Position numbers and translations under genes: made by a program
The notes under the pieces: model-generated
The model's input: the letters and a program-made list of their open reading frames with translations, nothing else
Database searches by the model: none
Told to the model about the DNA's origin: nothing
Source: Castanea sativa
Taxonomy: Eukaryota; Streptophyta; Magnoliopsida; Fagales; Fagaceae
DNA length: 64,000 nucleotides
Direction: 5' to 3'
NCBI RefSeq assembly: GCF_040712315.1
Contig: NC_134023.1
Coordinates: 67,120,757-67,184,756 of the forward strand
In this document: positions 1 to 12,000 of the stretch, piece by piece
Layout: each line of letters opens with the position of its first letter
Position numbering within the stretch: the first letter of the stretch is position 1

Positions 1-430
1 ATGCCAGGATCTCATTATAATCCCCAACACAAATCCAAGGAGCCAAATTTCTAGTGTGAAGATGCTTGAGTAATTGCCATGACTCATGTTTACTTTGTCC
101 ATTTGGCCAACCATAAAAACCTGTCAATCTCCATGAGGTATATGAGCCATTGAATATGAGAGCATCAATGTGATGAAGAGTGAAAGTTTGGATATGCAAG
201 TCTATCTCCTCCATCCAAAACAGGGCTAACCCAACACTTCTTTGAATACTTGGAACCACTAGCATACAACAATATGGTAAGTCTGCTTCAATTCTTCGCA
301 CCTCGTCAACTGATTTTTTTGTTTCCATGAGAAACAATATTTTGAGAGCTTTTTCCCTCACAAGGTGAGAGAGGACATCCACTGCACGCTGGTTCCCAAG
401 CTCCTGGCAGTTTCAGCTTAGGATTTTCAT
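1..430 (-). pseudogene. LINE ORF2 N-terminus, endonuclease domain (partial)
   Basis: Starts at ATG 430-428, overlapping the ORF1 stop. The first residues fit the plant LINE start (normally a W-N-C-R-G-type motif), but the tryptophan codon is TGA at 415-413. After that stop the frame is open to base 1 and reads like an exonuclease-endonuclease-phosphatase fold: a METKK segment (the catalytic Glu region), W-R-L-T-G-F-Y-G near 120-150 and W-I-C-V-G-D-Y-N-E-I near the edge. In the family this domain nicks target DNA for target-primed reverse transcription. A stop at codon 6 should abolish translation unless a downstream ATG is used. Confidence 0.75.
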
Positions 431-1845
431 TGTTCTCGGCGGGGCTGCACCGTAGCCTCCACCATTTGACAAAATTGTTCATGGCTTTCGTCTCCATTCT
501 TCCTTTTTTTCCTCTCCTCTTCTTCGTCATCTCGATCCCCTTCTGGTTGCCCTCTCTTTGACCCCGAGTTATTAGGAATAGCAGTGATAACCCTCATGGG
601 AGAGTTCGTTTGGCGCACTAGTCTCTTCCATGTTGGCGTGTTCTCCGTGTGGTGTTTGGTTTGTGTTTTAGTAATCTCACGTGGTTTTTTTTCCTGATCC
701 TGGGGTACGTTATTGCATACTGGTTGAGTTACACCCACGTATTCAACTTGGACATTTACTAAATTTTCGGCTACAATCATGGGAGTAATTGCTTTTGCTG
801 AATTTACTTCCTTTCTCGCTACCTCACTCCCATTCAGATAGTCAACCGTTATACTTTCCTTATGGATTTGATTGACCTCCTGAAAATCCTCTCGCATTAA
901 CTCGTCTTCATTGTTTTGTCTGTCAACCGTTTCATGAGATTTTGCACCTGCTTCATCATTACGCTGGTTACTATGTTGATCATTAATGTCATTAATGCCT
1001 CCCTTGGACGTTACCCTTGCATCATTTGGCTACCCCCGTCGTCCCTGTGTCAACTCCGGTACCGTTTCCGACCGTGGATCCCTGTTTTGTCTTTGATCTG
1101 AGATATTGCCAGATTTACGGTACTTTGCTCTAAGCCACTCTCCATACGGGTTCTTAGTCTCCTGCTGTTCAGTTGATGTTGGGCAATCTTTTAACTCGTG
1201 ACCAAAGATGCCACATTGGTAGCACAGCCCCACTAGTCGTTCATACTTCAATCCGACCCAGACTCGATCCCCTTCAGGACTTCCTACACAGCCTCCCTTT
1301 CGAATTGGTTTGTCTAGCGGTATCTCTACTCGGATTCGAATGAAACGAGCTTTTTCCGATGTGAAGGTTTTGCTATCAACCTCAATTACCTGACCGAGAC
1401 CTTTGCCAATATCCCATGTAGCCTCCTCGTTGATAAGGTCAAATGACAAACCCCATATTTGCATCCAGATAGGTAATATTGAGAATGTTATGGACCTCGC
1501 CGTCATGCCCCTTTCCCACCTACGGAGCACGAGTAAGTGATTTTCGAAACTCCACGGCCCATTTTTTTGAACCCATTGTAGTTGGCTTTCTAGCTTGAAC
1601 TTAAATTGAAGTACTCCCTCTCCCACATCAATAATCTTGATATCGTTTCCTAGCTTCCATGTAGTTCGAAGCATTGCCTTTGCTGCTCTCAGATTATAGG
1701 GTCTGGTTGTTAGGAAGCACCCCAACAAACTAAGTGAGCATTCTTCAAGAATTTTTTCTCGTTGTGTACCTTGGACCTCTAGTATTTCGCCTTCTTCCGC
1801 TGTTAAACTTATATTCTGCAGTCTGTCAATGAAGTTTGAGTCCAT
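427..1845 (-). pseudogene. LINE ORF1 nucleic-acid-binding protein, one in-frame TAG
   Basis: One open frame of about 472 codons from ATG 1845-1843 to TGA 429-427, broken only by TAG at 1032-1030 (codon ~272). The frame also runs 26 codons upstream of the chosen ATG; this ATG is preferred because its N-terminus (MDSNFIDRLQNISLT) resembles the usual plant LINE ORF1 start. The first ~200 residues fit DUF4283, followed by a CX2CX4HX4C zinc knuckle (CYQCGIFGHELKDC, about 1189-1232). The C-terminal third is polar and low-complexity. LINE ORF1 proteins coat the element RNA in the retrotransposition particle. The TGA overlaps the ORF2 ATG as ATGA. Truncation at the TAG would keep DUF4283 and the knuckle but lose the tail. 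Confidence 0.8.
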
Positions 1846-2170
1846 GATTATTTTCTGTACTTGATTTTGACGTATGTGTTGTTGAAAGTCCACTGCTAAT
1901 AGCCGTGGAAGGGAAAGACTCACCCTAGGTGAGAGAGAGTGCTCCTAACACGAGGAGAGGAAAAAAATGATTACATGTTTTATATATTCTTAACATTTAT
2001 GTCAAATTTTGTGCTAAGAGCATTTACATTGGTGGAGCTATAAATTTAGTTATTTGACACCACAAAAAGTTACTTTATCTATTTTACCTTCTCACTTTAC
2101 AAAACACCCAAGATCAGTGGTTTTATTTTAACTTTCAATACAATAAAATAATATATCAACTACAATAAAC

Positions 2171-2248
2171 AACCATCACAACCACTGCCACCACAATTGC
2201 AATTATCATTGCCACCGCAACCACAACCACCACTGCCACCACCACTCA
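2171..2248. repeat. Degenerate ACC/CAC trinucleotide tract
   Basis: Repeated CCACCAC and CAACCAC words over about 80 bp. Simple-sequence repeat, not coding. Confidence 0.7.
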
Positions 2249-2489
2249 AGTGTCCTTTTAGGACGGTAATTACAATTTTTAATTGAATGGTTGTGGAGGC
2301 GGTCATGTCTTTTTTTTTTTTTTTTTTTTTTCAATATTAGAGGCAATTAGTTTTAAATTCAAGTCTAATTAGTATCTTAACTTAACTTAAAGATAAGAAG
2401 ACAAAAAAAAAAAAAATAATAACAATCATTTTTTTTTGTGGCTAAAAAGAAAAGCAATCACATTGATTAAAAGATAGAAACTATCAAAT

Positions 2490-2729
2490 AAATGTTTGAA
2501 AACTGAAAACACTGTAGCAAAATAATTTTTAAAAGTATAAATAGTACTGCCGGTCTCATTTTTAATTAAAAAAATCGAAAAGTGCGTGTAATGTTTATGA
2601 ACAGGGCATAAACAGTACTTGCACAATGATAAACAGTGCATCTTGTCCTTGTTGAAATCCGTGAATAGGAAAAAAAAAAAAGTTGAAAAACGCTCAACGC
2701 TAGACGCGTTCAGGTATCCAAACTCAGCC
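2490..2729 (-). mobile_element. MITE, reverse copy of the family at 22458-22736
   Basis: Reverse-complement similarity to the element at 22458-22736: shared words include AAAACTGAAAACACTGTAGC near 2500, and its right end reads GGTATCCAAACTCAGCC, matching the other copy's left end. The left end here is eroded, so the boundary near 2490 is approximate. Confidence 0.55.
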
Positions 2730-3109
2730 AAAATAACAATAGATTTGAACAAAACATCACCATTTTATTATATAAGATTAAAAAAAGAAATATTTATTTC
2801 CTCAAGACTCACCTTTCCAAGGTTAAATCTACACCACATATTCTTTAAAAAATCTATACATGTATTTCTTCCCGTCATTTTCTTTTTCTTTAGCTCATTT
2901 TTCTTTCGTTTTTTTCCCCACTGCAACTTCCAAGTTCGCAGTTTGCATCGTTTTTTCATTTCTTTCGGTTTAGACATGCAACAATAAAGACAGGTGAGTC
3001 CCTTTCTCAACAATTTCTTTAGTTCTCTCTTAGCTCACTCCCTCTTTTCTACATTCTGTCTCTCTCTCCTTTGTCCCACTTAGACCCCTCTCTCTACCGT
3101 CTCTGGCAT

Positions 3110-3340
3110 TGGGTTTTTGGTGGCGGTTCTTATCTTGAGTTTCGGTGGCCATAGGTTTTCGATGACGGTGCCAATCTTGAGTTTCAGTTGGTTTTGGGTT
3201 TTGAGTTGTGGTCGATCTTAAGTTTCGGTGGCGACGCTGATCTTGATTTTCTGTTGGTTTTGGGTGTCATTCTCTCTTTCTCAGTCGTCTCTGGCCGTGG
3301 GTTTTGGTTGTGGTGTCTGGTTTTGAGTTTCGGTAGAAGG
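3110..3340. repeat. Degenerate GT-rich tandem repeat
   Basis: Several imperfect copies of a unit of roughly 50-60 bp containing CTTGAGTTTCGGTGG and GGTTTTGGG. Low-complexity, no coding potential recognised. Confidence 0.45.
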
Positions 3341-3672
3341 GGGTGGGGAGATTGGCACTAGGGTGGGTCGGAGCTTGGCTAGTGGCTGGGCACCGAGTCG
3401 GCGAGGTGGGTCTATGGCGGCTGGGCAGGAGATCAGCTTGGTGGAGAAGAGAGAAAATGAGGAAGAGAGGCCGAGTGAGTCTGAGGAGAGAGAGGGCAAC
3501 GCAAAGAATAGGAAGGAAGAGAAAAAAAAATAAGAAAAGAAAATAAATTATTTAAATATTACTACATAAATATAATATTATTATTTTTTTTTTTTTTACA
3601 TTTGAGCGCTGTTGCTTTTTTTCTTTGGCTCAACCATTGTAGCCCCAGTTTTATTTTGGATGATGCTAAAAA

Positions 3673-3987
3673 TGATACAGAACGAAAGAGACGTATATGT
3701 ATGTAAAACTCTCACATTTTTATTGATAAAGAAAAAGCCTATAAATAGGCTTTACATCAGAACTGAAAGCACATGAAAATAGGCATTATAAACCAACTCT
3801 TATTAACTAGGAAACAAATAAAACAAACTATTGAACTCCTAAAGACTAGGACAGCAACGTGAGACACTTTCTGAGCATGAAATCTGGCTGAGATCAAATA
3901 ACAAATATCTAAAGACTTAGTCAAACTACCAAATATCTAAAGATACTTCCAATAAATATTATAAAATAAAACATTTAAATCTTAACA
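3673..3987 (-). repeat. 3' LTR of the copia element
   Basis: Near-identical to 8139-8454. On the minus strand it contains a TATA-like GCCTATTTATAGGC and, downstream, AATAAA in CAATAAAAATG, fitting an LTR promoter and poly(A) signal. Confidence 0.93.
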
Positions 3988-3998
3988 CCCTCCCTTAA
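3988..3998 (-). other. Polypurine tract of the copia element
   Basis: Minus strand reads AAGGGAGGG directly before the TG of the 3' LTR, the expected plus-strand primer position. Confidence 0.8.
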
Positions 3999-4032
3999 AC
4001 TGAAATCTGCAGATATCAGTTTTAAAAAAAAA

Positions 4033-7000
4033 TCAACCCTTTACAAAGTCTTCTTTTGCTGGAGCATGTGAACACACTCCAAGTAGACCACGCAACTTCA
4101 CAAATGTAGCCAACTTGAGAGGCTTGGTCTGTATATCTGCAACTTGGTCTTCACTTCGACAATAAACCAATTTGATTGTTCCATCATTGCTAAGGTCTCT
4201 TAAAAAATAATATTTCACATCAATGTGTTTGCTTCTTCCGTGTAGCACAGGATTCTTAGAGAGTTTGATTGCTGAGTTGTTGTCACAAAAAACTGTAGTA
4301 GATTCAACTTGCTTGAACTATAGCTCTTCAAGAATTCTTCTCAACCAGATAGCTTGACAAGTACAAGTTGTTGCAGGAATAAATTCAGCTTCTGTAGTTG
4401 ACAAGGAGACAATTGGTTGCTTTTTAGAAGACCACGATACAGCCCCTGTGCCTAACATAAAAACATAGCCCTAAGTGCTCCTTTTATCATCTTGATCTCT
4501 TGCATAATCACTGTCAGTAAACCCAAACAATTCTAACTTTTCACCCTTCTTGTAGAACAGCCCAAAATCTCTAGTTCCTTGCAAGTAACGAAGGATTCTC
4601 TTGGCAGCTAACAAGTGTATTTCTGTTGGATTCTCCATTTATCTACTTATTAAACTCACAGAATATATTATGTCTAGCCTTGTTGCAGTTAAATACATTA
4701 AACTGCCAACAATTTGCTTGTAAAGTGTACTGTCCACCTTCTTTCCTTCATGATCTTTGTTTAGCTTCAAGCCAAACTCAGTTGGAGTGCTTACAGGATT
4801 GCAATCCTTCATCTGAAACCTGTCCAAAACATTTTGCACATACTTCTTTTAAGAAATAAAGATCCCATTAACTGATTGCACTACTTCTATGCCAAGGAAG
4901 TAATGCATCATACCAAGATCAGACATTTCAAATTCAATCATCATGGATTTCTTAAAGCTTTGAATCATGGCTGTATTACTTCCAGTATAAATTAGATCAT
5001 CTACATATAAGCAAACAATGAGCATTTTCCCTCCATCATCAACTTTTATGAAAAGTGTGTGTTCATAAGGACATTTTTGAAATCCTTCCTTCAAAAAATA
5101 AGTTTCTATACGATTATACCAAGCTCGTGGAGCTTGTTTTAATCCATTTAGAGCTTTCTTTAATTTATACACTTTATGCTCATTGCTAAGTTTTACATAA
5201 CCAGGGGGTTGATCAATAAATACCTCTTCTTTCAAATCTCCATGGAGGAATGCTGATTTCACATCTAATTGGAAGATAGGCCATGATTTTTGAGCTGCCA
5301 TAGCAATCACCAATCTGATTGTATCATGCCTTGCAACCGGAGCACAAACTTCTTTATAATCAACACCAAACTCCTGCTTGTAACCCTTAGCTACCAAGCG
5401 TGCCTTGTGCTTGTCAACCTCACCATTCTCCTTTAGTTTTGTCTTGTAAACCCACTTTACACCAATTGTCTTCTGCCCTTTTGGAAAATCACATAGCTCC
5501 CATGTATCATTTCTTTCAATGGTTGAAATTTCAGCATCCATAGGCTTTCTCCATTTTGGTTCTGTGACAGCCGCTTCAAAATTGGTAGGATCACAATCTG
5601 AAAACAGAGCAAAGTGAGTGAGTGGGTCTTCAAATTGATCAATTCCAGTTACATCATAATCATACATCCATGCTGGTCTTTTTCGAACACATTGAGGCCT
5701 TTGTGATTCAGCTGCAAGTGAGCTTTGATAAGCTATTGGAGCATTTTGAGTGACTTCCTCTTCTTGCTCATTCTCCATAGGCTGCTGTCCTTTCTCTTCA
5801 TCATCAAAATCTGCTAGAATACTTTCTTTAACACCATTTTGATTCCATGACCAGGTGCCTTCTTCATCAAACACCACATCACGGCTGATGACAATTTTCA
5901 TGGTGTTAGGATTGTATAGTTTATAAGCTTTTGACTTATAACTAACACCAAGAAAAATGCATTTTTCTCCCTTGTTATCTAGCTTCCTCCTTTTCTCATC
6001 TAGAATATGGGCATAGGCAATACACCCAAAAATCTGGAAATGATCTACAGCAGGTTTCCTTCCGCTCCATGCTTCCTCTAGTGTCATATTTTGAACAGCA
6101 AATGTAGGACTTTTGTTCAAGATGTGAATACTCCAATTTACAACTTCAGGCCAAAAGGATTTTGGAATTCTCCCTCTTGTCAACAAGCTTCTCACCATAT
6201 TGAGGATGGTTCTATTTTTCCTCTCTGATACACCATTTTGTTGGGGTGTATAAGCTGCTGTCAGCTCTCTTCGAATGCCATGATCTTCACAAAAAATCTC
6301 AAATTTGGTTGAGCAATATTCTCCACCACAATCTGTTCGAAAGGTCTTAATGGTGTTTCCTGTTTCATTTTCCACACTAGCCTTGAAACTTTTAACTGCA
6401 CAAAAAGCATCTGATTTTTCCTGTAAAAAATAAACCCTAATTTTTTAAGTATAATCATCAATGAAGGTAATTAAGTATCTTTTACCTCCATTAGAACATG
6501 GTGTTATCGGTCCACAAATGTCAGAATGAACAAGCTCCAATGCTTTCTTCGCTCTCCAAGATTTTCCTTGTGGGAATTGATTACAATGTTATTTGCTAAC
6601 AACACATTCTTCACAAACTTGAGAAGATGTTGTAATTTGAGGAAGTCTCGTAACCATGTTCTTTTGTTGGAGGGTCTTCAATCCACCAAAACTCAAGTGG
6701 CCATAATGAAAATGTCACAACCAAGAAGAATCCTTTACTTCGGCTACTAAACAAGATTGCACACTTGTAATCTTCAATGGAAACAACCTGTTTGAACTCA
6801 TTTGCACAACAACAATGGCTCCTCTAGTAGGATCATAAATCTCACAAACACCCTTTTGAATAGTGATTACATAACCCTTTTCTTGTAATTGGCCAGCACT
6901 TAACAAATTGCTTTTCAAGTCAGGAACGTAAAAGACATTAGAAATTGTTTCTACAAAACCATTCTTGGTTTTTATCTCTATATCACATTTTCCCATCACT

Positions 7001-8086
7001 TTCATAGTGGATCAATCACCAAAACTTACTGTAGAATGAAAGCATTCATTTAAATAAGAAAAAGAAGACTTACTTCCACACATGTGGTTACTACAGCCCG
7101 TATCAACATACCAAACATAAGATTCATGTTCCTGATTAGCTTGAACAGCCATTAACAAAGTTTCCACTTCCTTCTTTTTAGCAAAATTCAATTGTGGTTC
7201 TTTTTCTTTGTCTGTAGGCAGCCTAGTATAACATTCAGAACGATAGTGTCCAAATTTATGACATCTAAAGCACTCTACCTTGGATTTGTCAAAATGTTGA
7301 TCTCGTCCTCTGCCTTTGCCCTGAAATTGACCATCATCAGCTTTGAAATGCCTGCTGCCATCTCTATTGCCTCGATCTCCCTTTCCTCTACCTCTACCTC
7401 TACCCCTTCCTCAAGAGTTTGAGAAATGAGTAGAGGTAGAAGCCTTTAAAGCTTGCTCCTCTGAAGTTGAACTTCAGTTCATCTTTTGTTCATGGACCAG
7501 CAAGGAGCTTTGCAGTTCATCAAGAGAAAATGCATCTATGTCTTTCAATTCTTCAATGGAACACACGACATAATCAAACTTTGGTGTCAGGGAACGCAAT
7601 ATCTTTTCAACAATGGTGACATCTTCCATCTTCTCACCATGAAAGCGCATTTTGGCTAATCTCCATAGTCCTGGCACAGTAGCTGGTGACAGATTCTCCA
7701 TCCTTCTTTTGTAGAGTCTCAAAATCTCTTCTCAAAGCTTGAAGCTGTGCACGCTTCACTCTAGCAGAGCCTTCATATTTCTTCTACATGGAATCCCAAA
7801 TATCTTTGGAAGTTTATTTGCTAAGAATTGTTTCCAAGATGGGACGATCAATTGCCTGGAAAAGATAATTTTTTGCCTTCAAATCTTTGAGCTTTCTCCC
7901 TTCCAACTCTGTTTTTTGGGCATTTGTCAAGACTATATTTGGTGTTGGTGCTTGAATTCCAGATTCAACAATCGGCCAATACTCTTTGGACCGTAGAAAA
8001 TTCTCCATTAGCATACTCCAATGGTCATAGTGACCATTAAAACGTGGGATTGCCGCCTGCACAAAAGTTGAATCTAAAGCCATCAA
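4033..8086 (-). pseudogene. Copia gag-pol polyprotein, multiply disrupted
   Basis: Order on the minus strand: gag N-terminus (8086-7814), gag core (7722-7474), CCHC knuckle CFRCHKFGHYRSEC (about 7273-7231), gag-pre-integrase (7005-6715), integrase core (F-I-D-D-Y-T near 6455; T-D-C-G-G-E-Y near 6330; an N-G-V-S-E-R-K segment near 6230), reverse transcriptase with YVDD at 5007-4996, RNase H ending with A-D-I-Q-T-K-P-L near 4120. Everything from the gag core onward is in one frame interrupted by stops (for example TAA at 4851-4849, another near 6445, TAG near 4318); the gag N-terminus is in another frame, with a frameshift near 7660. The longest uninterrupted piece is 508 residues of integrase plus RT (6375-4849). 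Confidence 0.9.
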
Positions 8087-8125
8087 TACTATTTGGGGAC
8101 TCTGTCTCTCTTGCTTTTCTCACTG

Positions 8126-8137
8126 GCTCTGATACCA
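8126..8137 (-). other. Primer-binding site, initiator tRNA-Met
   Basis: Minus strand TGGTATCAGAGC lies one base inside the 5' LTR. It is the standard complement of the plant initiator tRNA-Met 3' end used by copia elements. Confidence 0.9.
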
Positions 8138-8138
8138 C

Positions 8139-8454
8139 TGATACAGAACAAAAGAGACGTATATGAATGGTAAAACTCTCACATTTTTATTGATAAAGAA
8201 AGAGCCTATAAATAGGCTTTACATCAAAACTGAAAGCACATGAAAATAGGCATTATAAACCAACTCCTATTAACTAGGAAACAAATAAAACAAACTATTG
8301 AACTCCTAAAGACTAGGACAGCAACGTGAGACACTTTCTCAGCATGAAATCTGGTTGAGATCAAATAAAAAATATCTAAAGACTTAGTCAAACTACCAAA
8401 TATCTAAAGATACTTCCAATAAATATTATAAAATAAAACATTTAAATCTTAACA
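8139..8454 (-). repeat. 5' LTR of the copia element
   Basis: Partner of 3673-3987, same TG...CA ends, one base longer. Confidence 0.93.
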
Positions 8455-8882
8455 AAACATAACAATAAAACTTTTCAGCACTATTTAATTCGAAAATTCA
8501 TATTTTATGCATAATTTTAAATTATAAAAATTTAAAATTTAAATACTTAATTGATGGCAAAGTTATTTATCTTTCATCGTCTTGAAATTTTGCATGTATA
8601 AAAGATAACAAGAAAAAATGTAATCTAATTATGAATTTTTCAAAATTCACATCTAAAATATGTTAAATGATATAACATTATTTAAAGTAACATGTGAATG
8701 ATATAACATTATTTAAACTTATATGGGGTGTAAGTTGATTTTAGTCCAACTATAAATATTCTTTTACATCACTTTACACCCACTTTTCAGTACAGTATCC
8801 ACAATTATACTCGAAATCTGGACGTGATCATGTGATTGGGGTAAATTTATGCAAATGACCTCCTTTTTATTTATTTTTATTT
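8455..8882. other. AT-rich intergenic spacer
   Basis: No gene seen. A short phrase ATGATATAACATTATTTAAA occurs twice near 8667 and 8699. This is the original flank into which the copia and CACTA elements inserted. Confidence 0.5.
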
Positions 8883-9820
8883 CACTACAACAAAATGTAT
8901 TTTTAGTGAAGAAAAAATTCATCACTAAAAGTCCAGTTTTTCGTCACTAAGAACCTTTAGCGACGAAATCAGACTTTTAGCGACGAAATGAGTTTCGTCG
9001 CTGAAACCCCGTCGCAAAAAGTCCTAGTGACGAAAAATTTCGTCACTAAAAGTCCGAATTTTTTTAAAAGGAAAAAACTTTTAGCGACGAAAACGTTTCG
9101 TCGCTAAATGTTTTCCTCGCTAAAAATACTATTCAGTGACGAAAATATTTCGTCACTAAAAACACTTCAGTTTATTAAATCATATTTAGTGACAAACAAT
9201 TTCGTCACTAAAACTATTTTCGGGTACATATAGTGACGAAAAAATTCCTCACTAAAACTATTTTTAAGAAAATCCAAGCACATATAGAGACGAAAATTTT
9301 CGTCACTAAACCCATTTTTTACAAAATTTTGCTACATTTAGCGACAAAATATTTCATCACTAAAACAATTTTTTGTTGCTATATTTGTGACAAAAAAATT
9401 CGTCGCTAAAACTTATTTTCTGTTTTTATTTTTTTCATAGCTTTGATATTAACCTGTAACCTCTTATTACATTATTAAAACCTCAAATTTGAATAACACA
9501 TTTATTTCAACAACACATTTATAAAAAAAGATCTATACATTCCACAAGTAAAAAATAAAAGAAGTATCAAATTCAAACTCCTTTCATATAATAATTGTTT
9601 GCAACACACACAATAACTCAAGATGTTTTATGATAATACAAAAATTATAGCATAATATAATTAGAACTAATGGAAAATGTCATCATATGTCTTCAAGTAA
9701 TGCCAAAAGTAAATCCCTTAAAAGTCACCAATAAGGAATCTGCACAAATATAAAAACAGTACTACATTAAAAATCTTAAAGTAAAAACATTAACTATATT
9801 ATAAGAAACATTAATCAACC

Positions 9821-10251
9821 ACAAACATCACAAGTACAATGCTTACAAGTATTGAAATCGAATAAAGTAATATTCATTACATCTCATCAACAAGGTCCAT
9901 TCATATTTGCAAGAAATTAAACACACTCCCAATATGAATTTAAACCACCTTATAGCACCATGCAAGCCAACCGCTTGCTTCAACACATAAACCCACCACA
10001 GAACTAATCACAAACATCACAAGTACAATGCTTACAAGTATTGAAATTGAATAAAATAATATTCATCACATCTAATTAACAAGGTCCATTCACATTTGCA
10101 AGAAATTAAACACACTCCTAATATGAATTTAAACCACCTTATAGCACCATGCTAGCCACCCGCTTGCTCCAATATAACAACCCACCACAAAACCAATGAC
10201 AAACATCACAAGTACAATGCTTACAAGTATTGAAATCGAATAAAGTAATAT
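9821..10251. repeat. 189-bp tandem repeat inside the CACTA element
   Basis: The phrase ACAAACATCACAAGTACAAT recurs at 9821, 10010 and 10199: two full 189-bp units and a partial third. No coding frame. Confidence 0.85.
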
Positions 10252-10688
10252 ACAAATTAATCCACCAAATAAATTCACCAACTATAATTCCTAAACTCTA
10301 ATAATCATACAAGTGTTATTTAATTTGCTATAGACATATACGGTATAAAATCATATCCAAAAAAAGTTAGCATCTCTCATCATATGAAAAACAAGTCTGA
10401 AACAAATGAGCTCCCATCTGATACAATTACAACGGTTATATATTCTAGAACCGTGCTTTTCAAAAACTATATAAGTTTTAGAAAGTCAATTAAGCATTTA
10501 AGCATTATAAGAGAAAGGTCCACAAATTGATTGAGCAAAGAGAAGAATCAGTTGACTTTCAGCTTATAGTATATGTTAATTAAACTGGGCCGCCTAGAAC
10601 TTAGAATAAAAGGATTGGGTTCTTCTATTTCAATATTACTAAATTTGCCTAATCAACAAAACACAAATTATATGCAAGAAACGCTTCC

Positions 10689-10876
10689 ACCATCCCTGGA
10701 ATTTTAGCATATGGAATAGTAAAATACAAATCCAATGGGTTATGGGACCCACCTTCCCACCATCTTCATAGATCAAAATCATACCATCCCTCGAATTTTA
10801 GCATAATGGAATAGTAAAATACAAATCCAATGGGTTATGGGACCCACCTTCCCACCATCTTCATAGATCAAAATCA
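10689..10876. repeat. 94-bp tandem duplication inside the CACTA element
   Basis: Two adjacent, nearly identical copies of a 94-bp unit beginning ACCATCCCT (10689 and 10783). Confidence 0.85.
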
Positions 10877-11399
10877 TATATAATATAGTATATAACAACG
10901 GTGCTACGATTCTGTCCACAAAAAAAAAAAAAAAAAAAGAAAAAAAAACTTTTTAAGCCTTTGTTTTTTGCTTGGTCAATTGGGTTTTCGAGAACTACAA
11001 ACAGAGGCCAAATAGTATTTTAAAAATTAAAAAACACACACACATACAAGAAAGTTAGAGAAAAGAGAAAGTAAAGTGTAGAGAAAAAAAAATGGGACCT
11101 CAATGCTTTTCATTGCAGGCTTGTTTAAGCGGTTCAAATGCTTCTGGACCTCAAGTTTTTGCCTTGAGGCACTCAATCTAGCTGAACAACACATTGAGAT
11201 CAAACCCCACAAGCATAAAATCACTACCAAGCCTCTACTTGTTCTACCTCTACTACTAAACCAAGAAAGACCTCTTTTTTTTTTTTCTCAACACCACCTC
11301 TAAAGTTAGTAGCTTTCTCACACTATACACAAGCTCAAAACCAGTGCAATTTGAAGCAAAGGCTTTGTTGCTACTAGTTGTTACACAACCATTACAACC

Positions 11400-11789
11400 T
11401 TAAGCTAATAAGAAGAAGCTCTCTCCCTCTTTGCTTATCTCACCAAACCTCAAAAGCCCACAACTTTGGCAGTGGGATTGGGTCTTGTTCCAACAATGAC
11501 CCATACTGTTGGTGCCCGCCGCAAGATCGGCAACGCCGTGGGGGCCACTCCCACCCATACCGCCGGTGCCCGCTGCAAGATCGGTGTCGCCGTCGATCTC
11601 TCCGACTACATCCGATTCGACGACGACGCCATCATCCTCCTCCACGTCAACCCCACCTCCATCCTCTTCAGCGCCAACTTGGGCTCCACCAATCTCTCCA
11701 TTTCCCCTTCCTTGAATCCAATCCAAGGCCCCAAAACCCAAAACAAAAAAACAGAGAAAAGGGAAAGAAAAAAAAATTCTAGAGAGTGA
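11400..11789. other. GC-richer unknown segment inside CACTA (possible captured fragment)
   Basis: Base composition is clearly richer in G+C than the rest of the element, and frames are open on both strands (for example plus 11466-11789, minus 11741-11400). The plus frame contains an imperfect internal duplication (GARRKIG...GARCKIG), and another plus frame is Pro/Ser/Thr-rich. I recognise no domain. CACTA elements often carry host gene pieces, so a captured exon is possible, but high GC alone can open frames. Confidence 0.35.
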
Positions 11790-12000
11790 GAGTTTGAGAG
11801 ACTTACCGGCGGCAAGATGAAGGAGAAGTGAAACGGTGGCGACAGCAAGCTGAAACAGTGGCGACAGCTTGGATCGGAGAGAGCGAGGGAAAGAGAGATC
11901 AGGTGAGTGTGAAGTGAAACAACAAAAAGAGTGGCTGAATGTGATATTAATATAAAACTTTTAGCGACGAATTGTATTTCGTCACTATAGGTTACCTTTA

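Larger units (their letters stand above)
1..1975 (-). mobile_element. L1-type LINE, 5' portion, cut by window edge
   Basis: Read on the minus strand this is a short 5' UTR, an ORF1 with a DUF4283-like region and a CCHC knuckle, then the start of ORF2 with an apurinic/apyrimidinic endonuclease domain. This is the standard order of plant L1 LINEs. Only the first ~140 codons of ORF2 lie in the window; reverse transcriptase and poly(A) tail would lie to the left of base 1. The exact 5' end is not defined because no target-site duplication can be tested; about 1975 is where similarity to a coding element stops and AT-rich DNA begins. Both ORFs carry stops, so the copy is inactive. Confidence 0.85.
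1976..3672. other. Non-coding AT-rich interval with repeats, no gene
   Basis: No open frame resembles a gene. The segment starting near 2029 (AGAGCATTTACATTGGTGG) and the segment near 3630-3660 (CAACCATTGTAGCC) look like opposed ends of a non-autonomous DNA element enclosing an ACC-rich tract, a nested MITE and a GT-rich tract. I cannot show matching terminal repeats or a target duplication, so this is only a suggestion. Short ORFs on both strands around 3280-3550 are low-complexity. Confidence 0.4.
3673..8454 (-). mobile_element. Complete Ty1/copia LTR retrotransposon (degenerate)
   Basis: Two LTRs (3673-3987 and 8139-8454, both TG...CA) flank a minus-strand gag-integrase-RT-RNase H region, the Ty1/copia order. 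An initiator-tRNA-Met primer site adjoins the 5' LTR and a purine tract adjoins the 3' LTR. Flanking 5-mers are AAAAA (3668-3672) and AAACA (8455-8459), a near match to a target duplication. By eye the LTRs differ by 8 substitutions (5 transitions, 3 transversions) and one 1-base indel over about 315 bp. The polyprotein has several stops and at least one frameshift, so the copy is dead. Confidence 0.93.

Noticed and set aside
3281..3546. Open frames on both strands in a GT/GA-rich tract
   Set aside because: Low-complexity composition opens frames; no conserved domain.
11103..11303. 66-codon frame inside the CACTA element
   Set aside because: No recognisable domain, overlaps an open frame on the other strand, and lies in a non-autonomous element.
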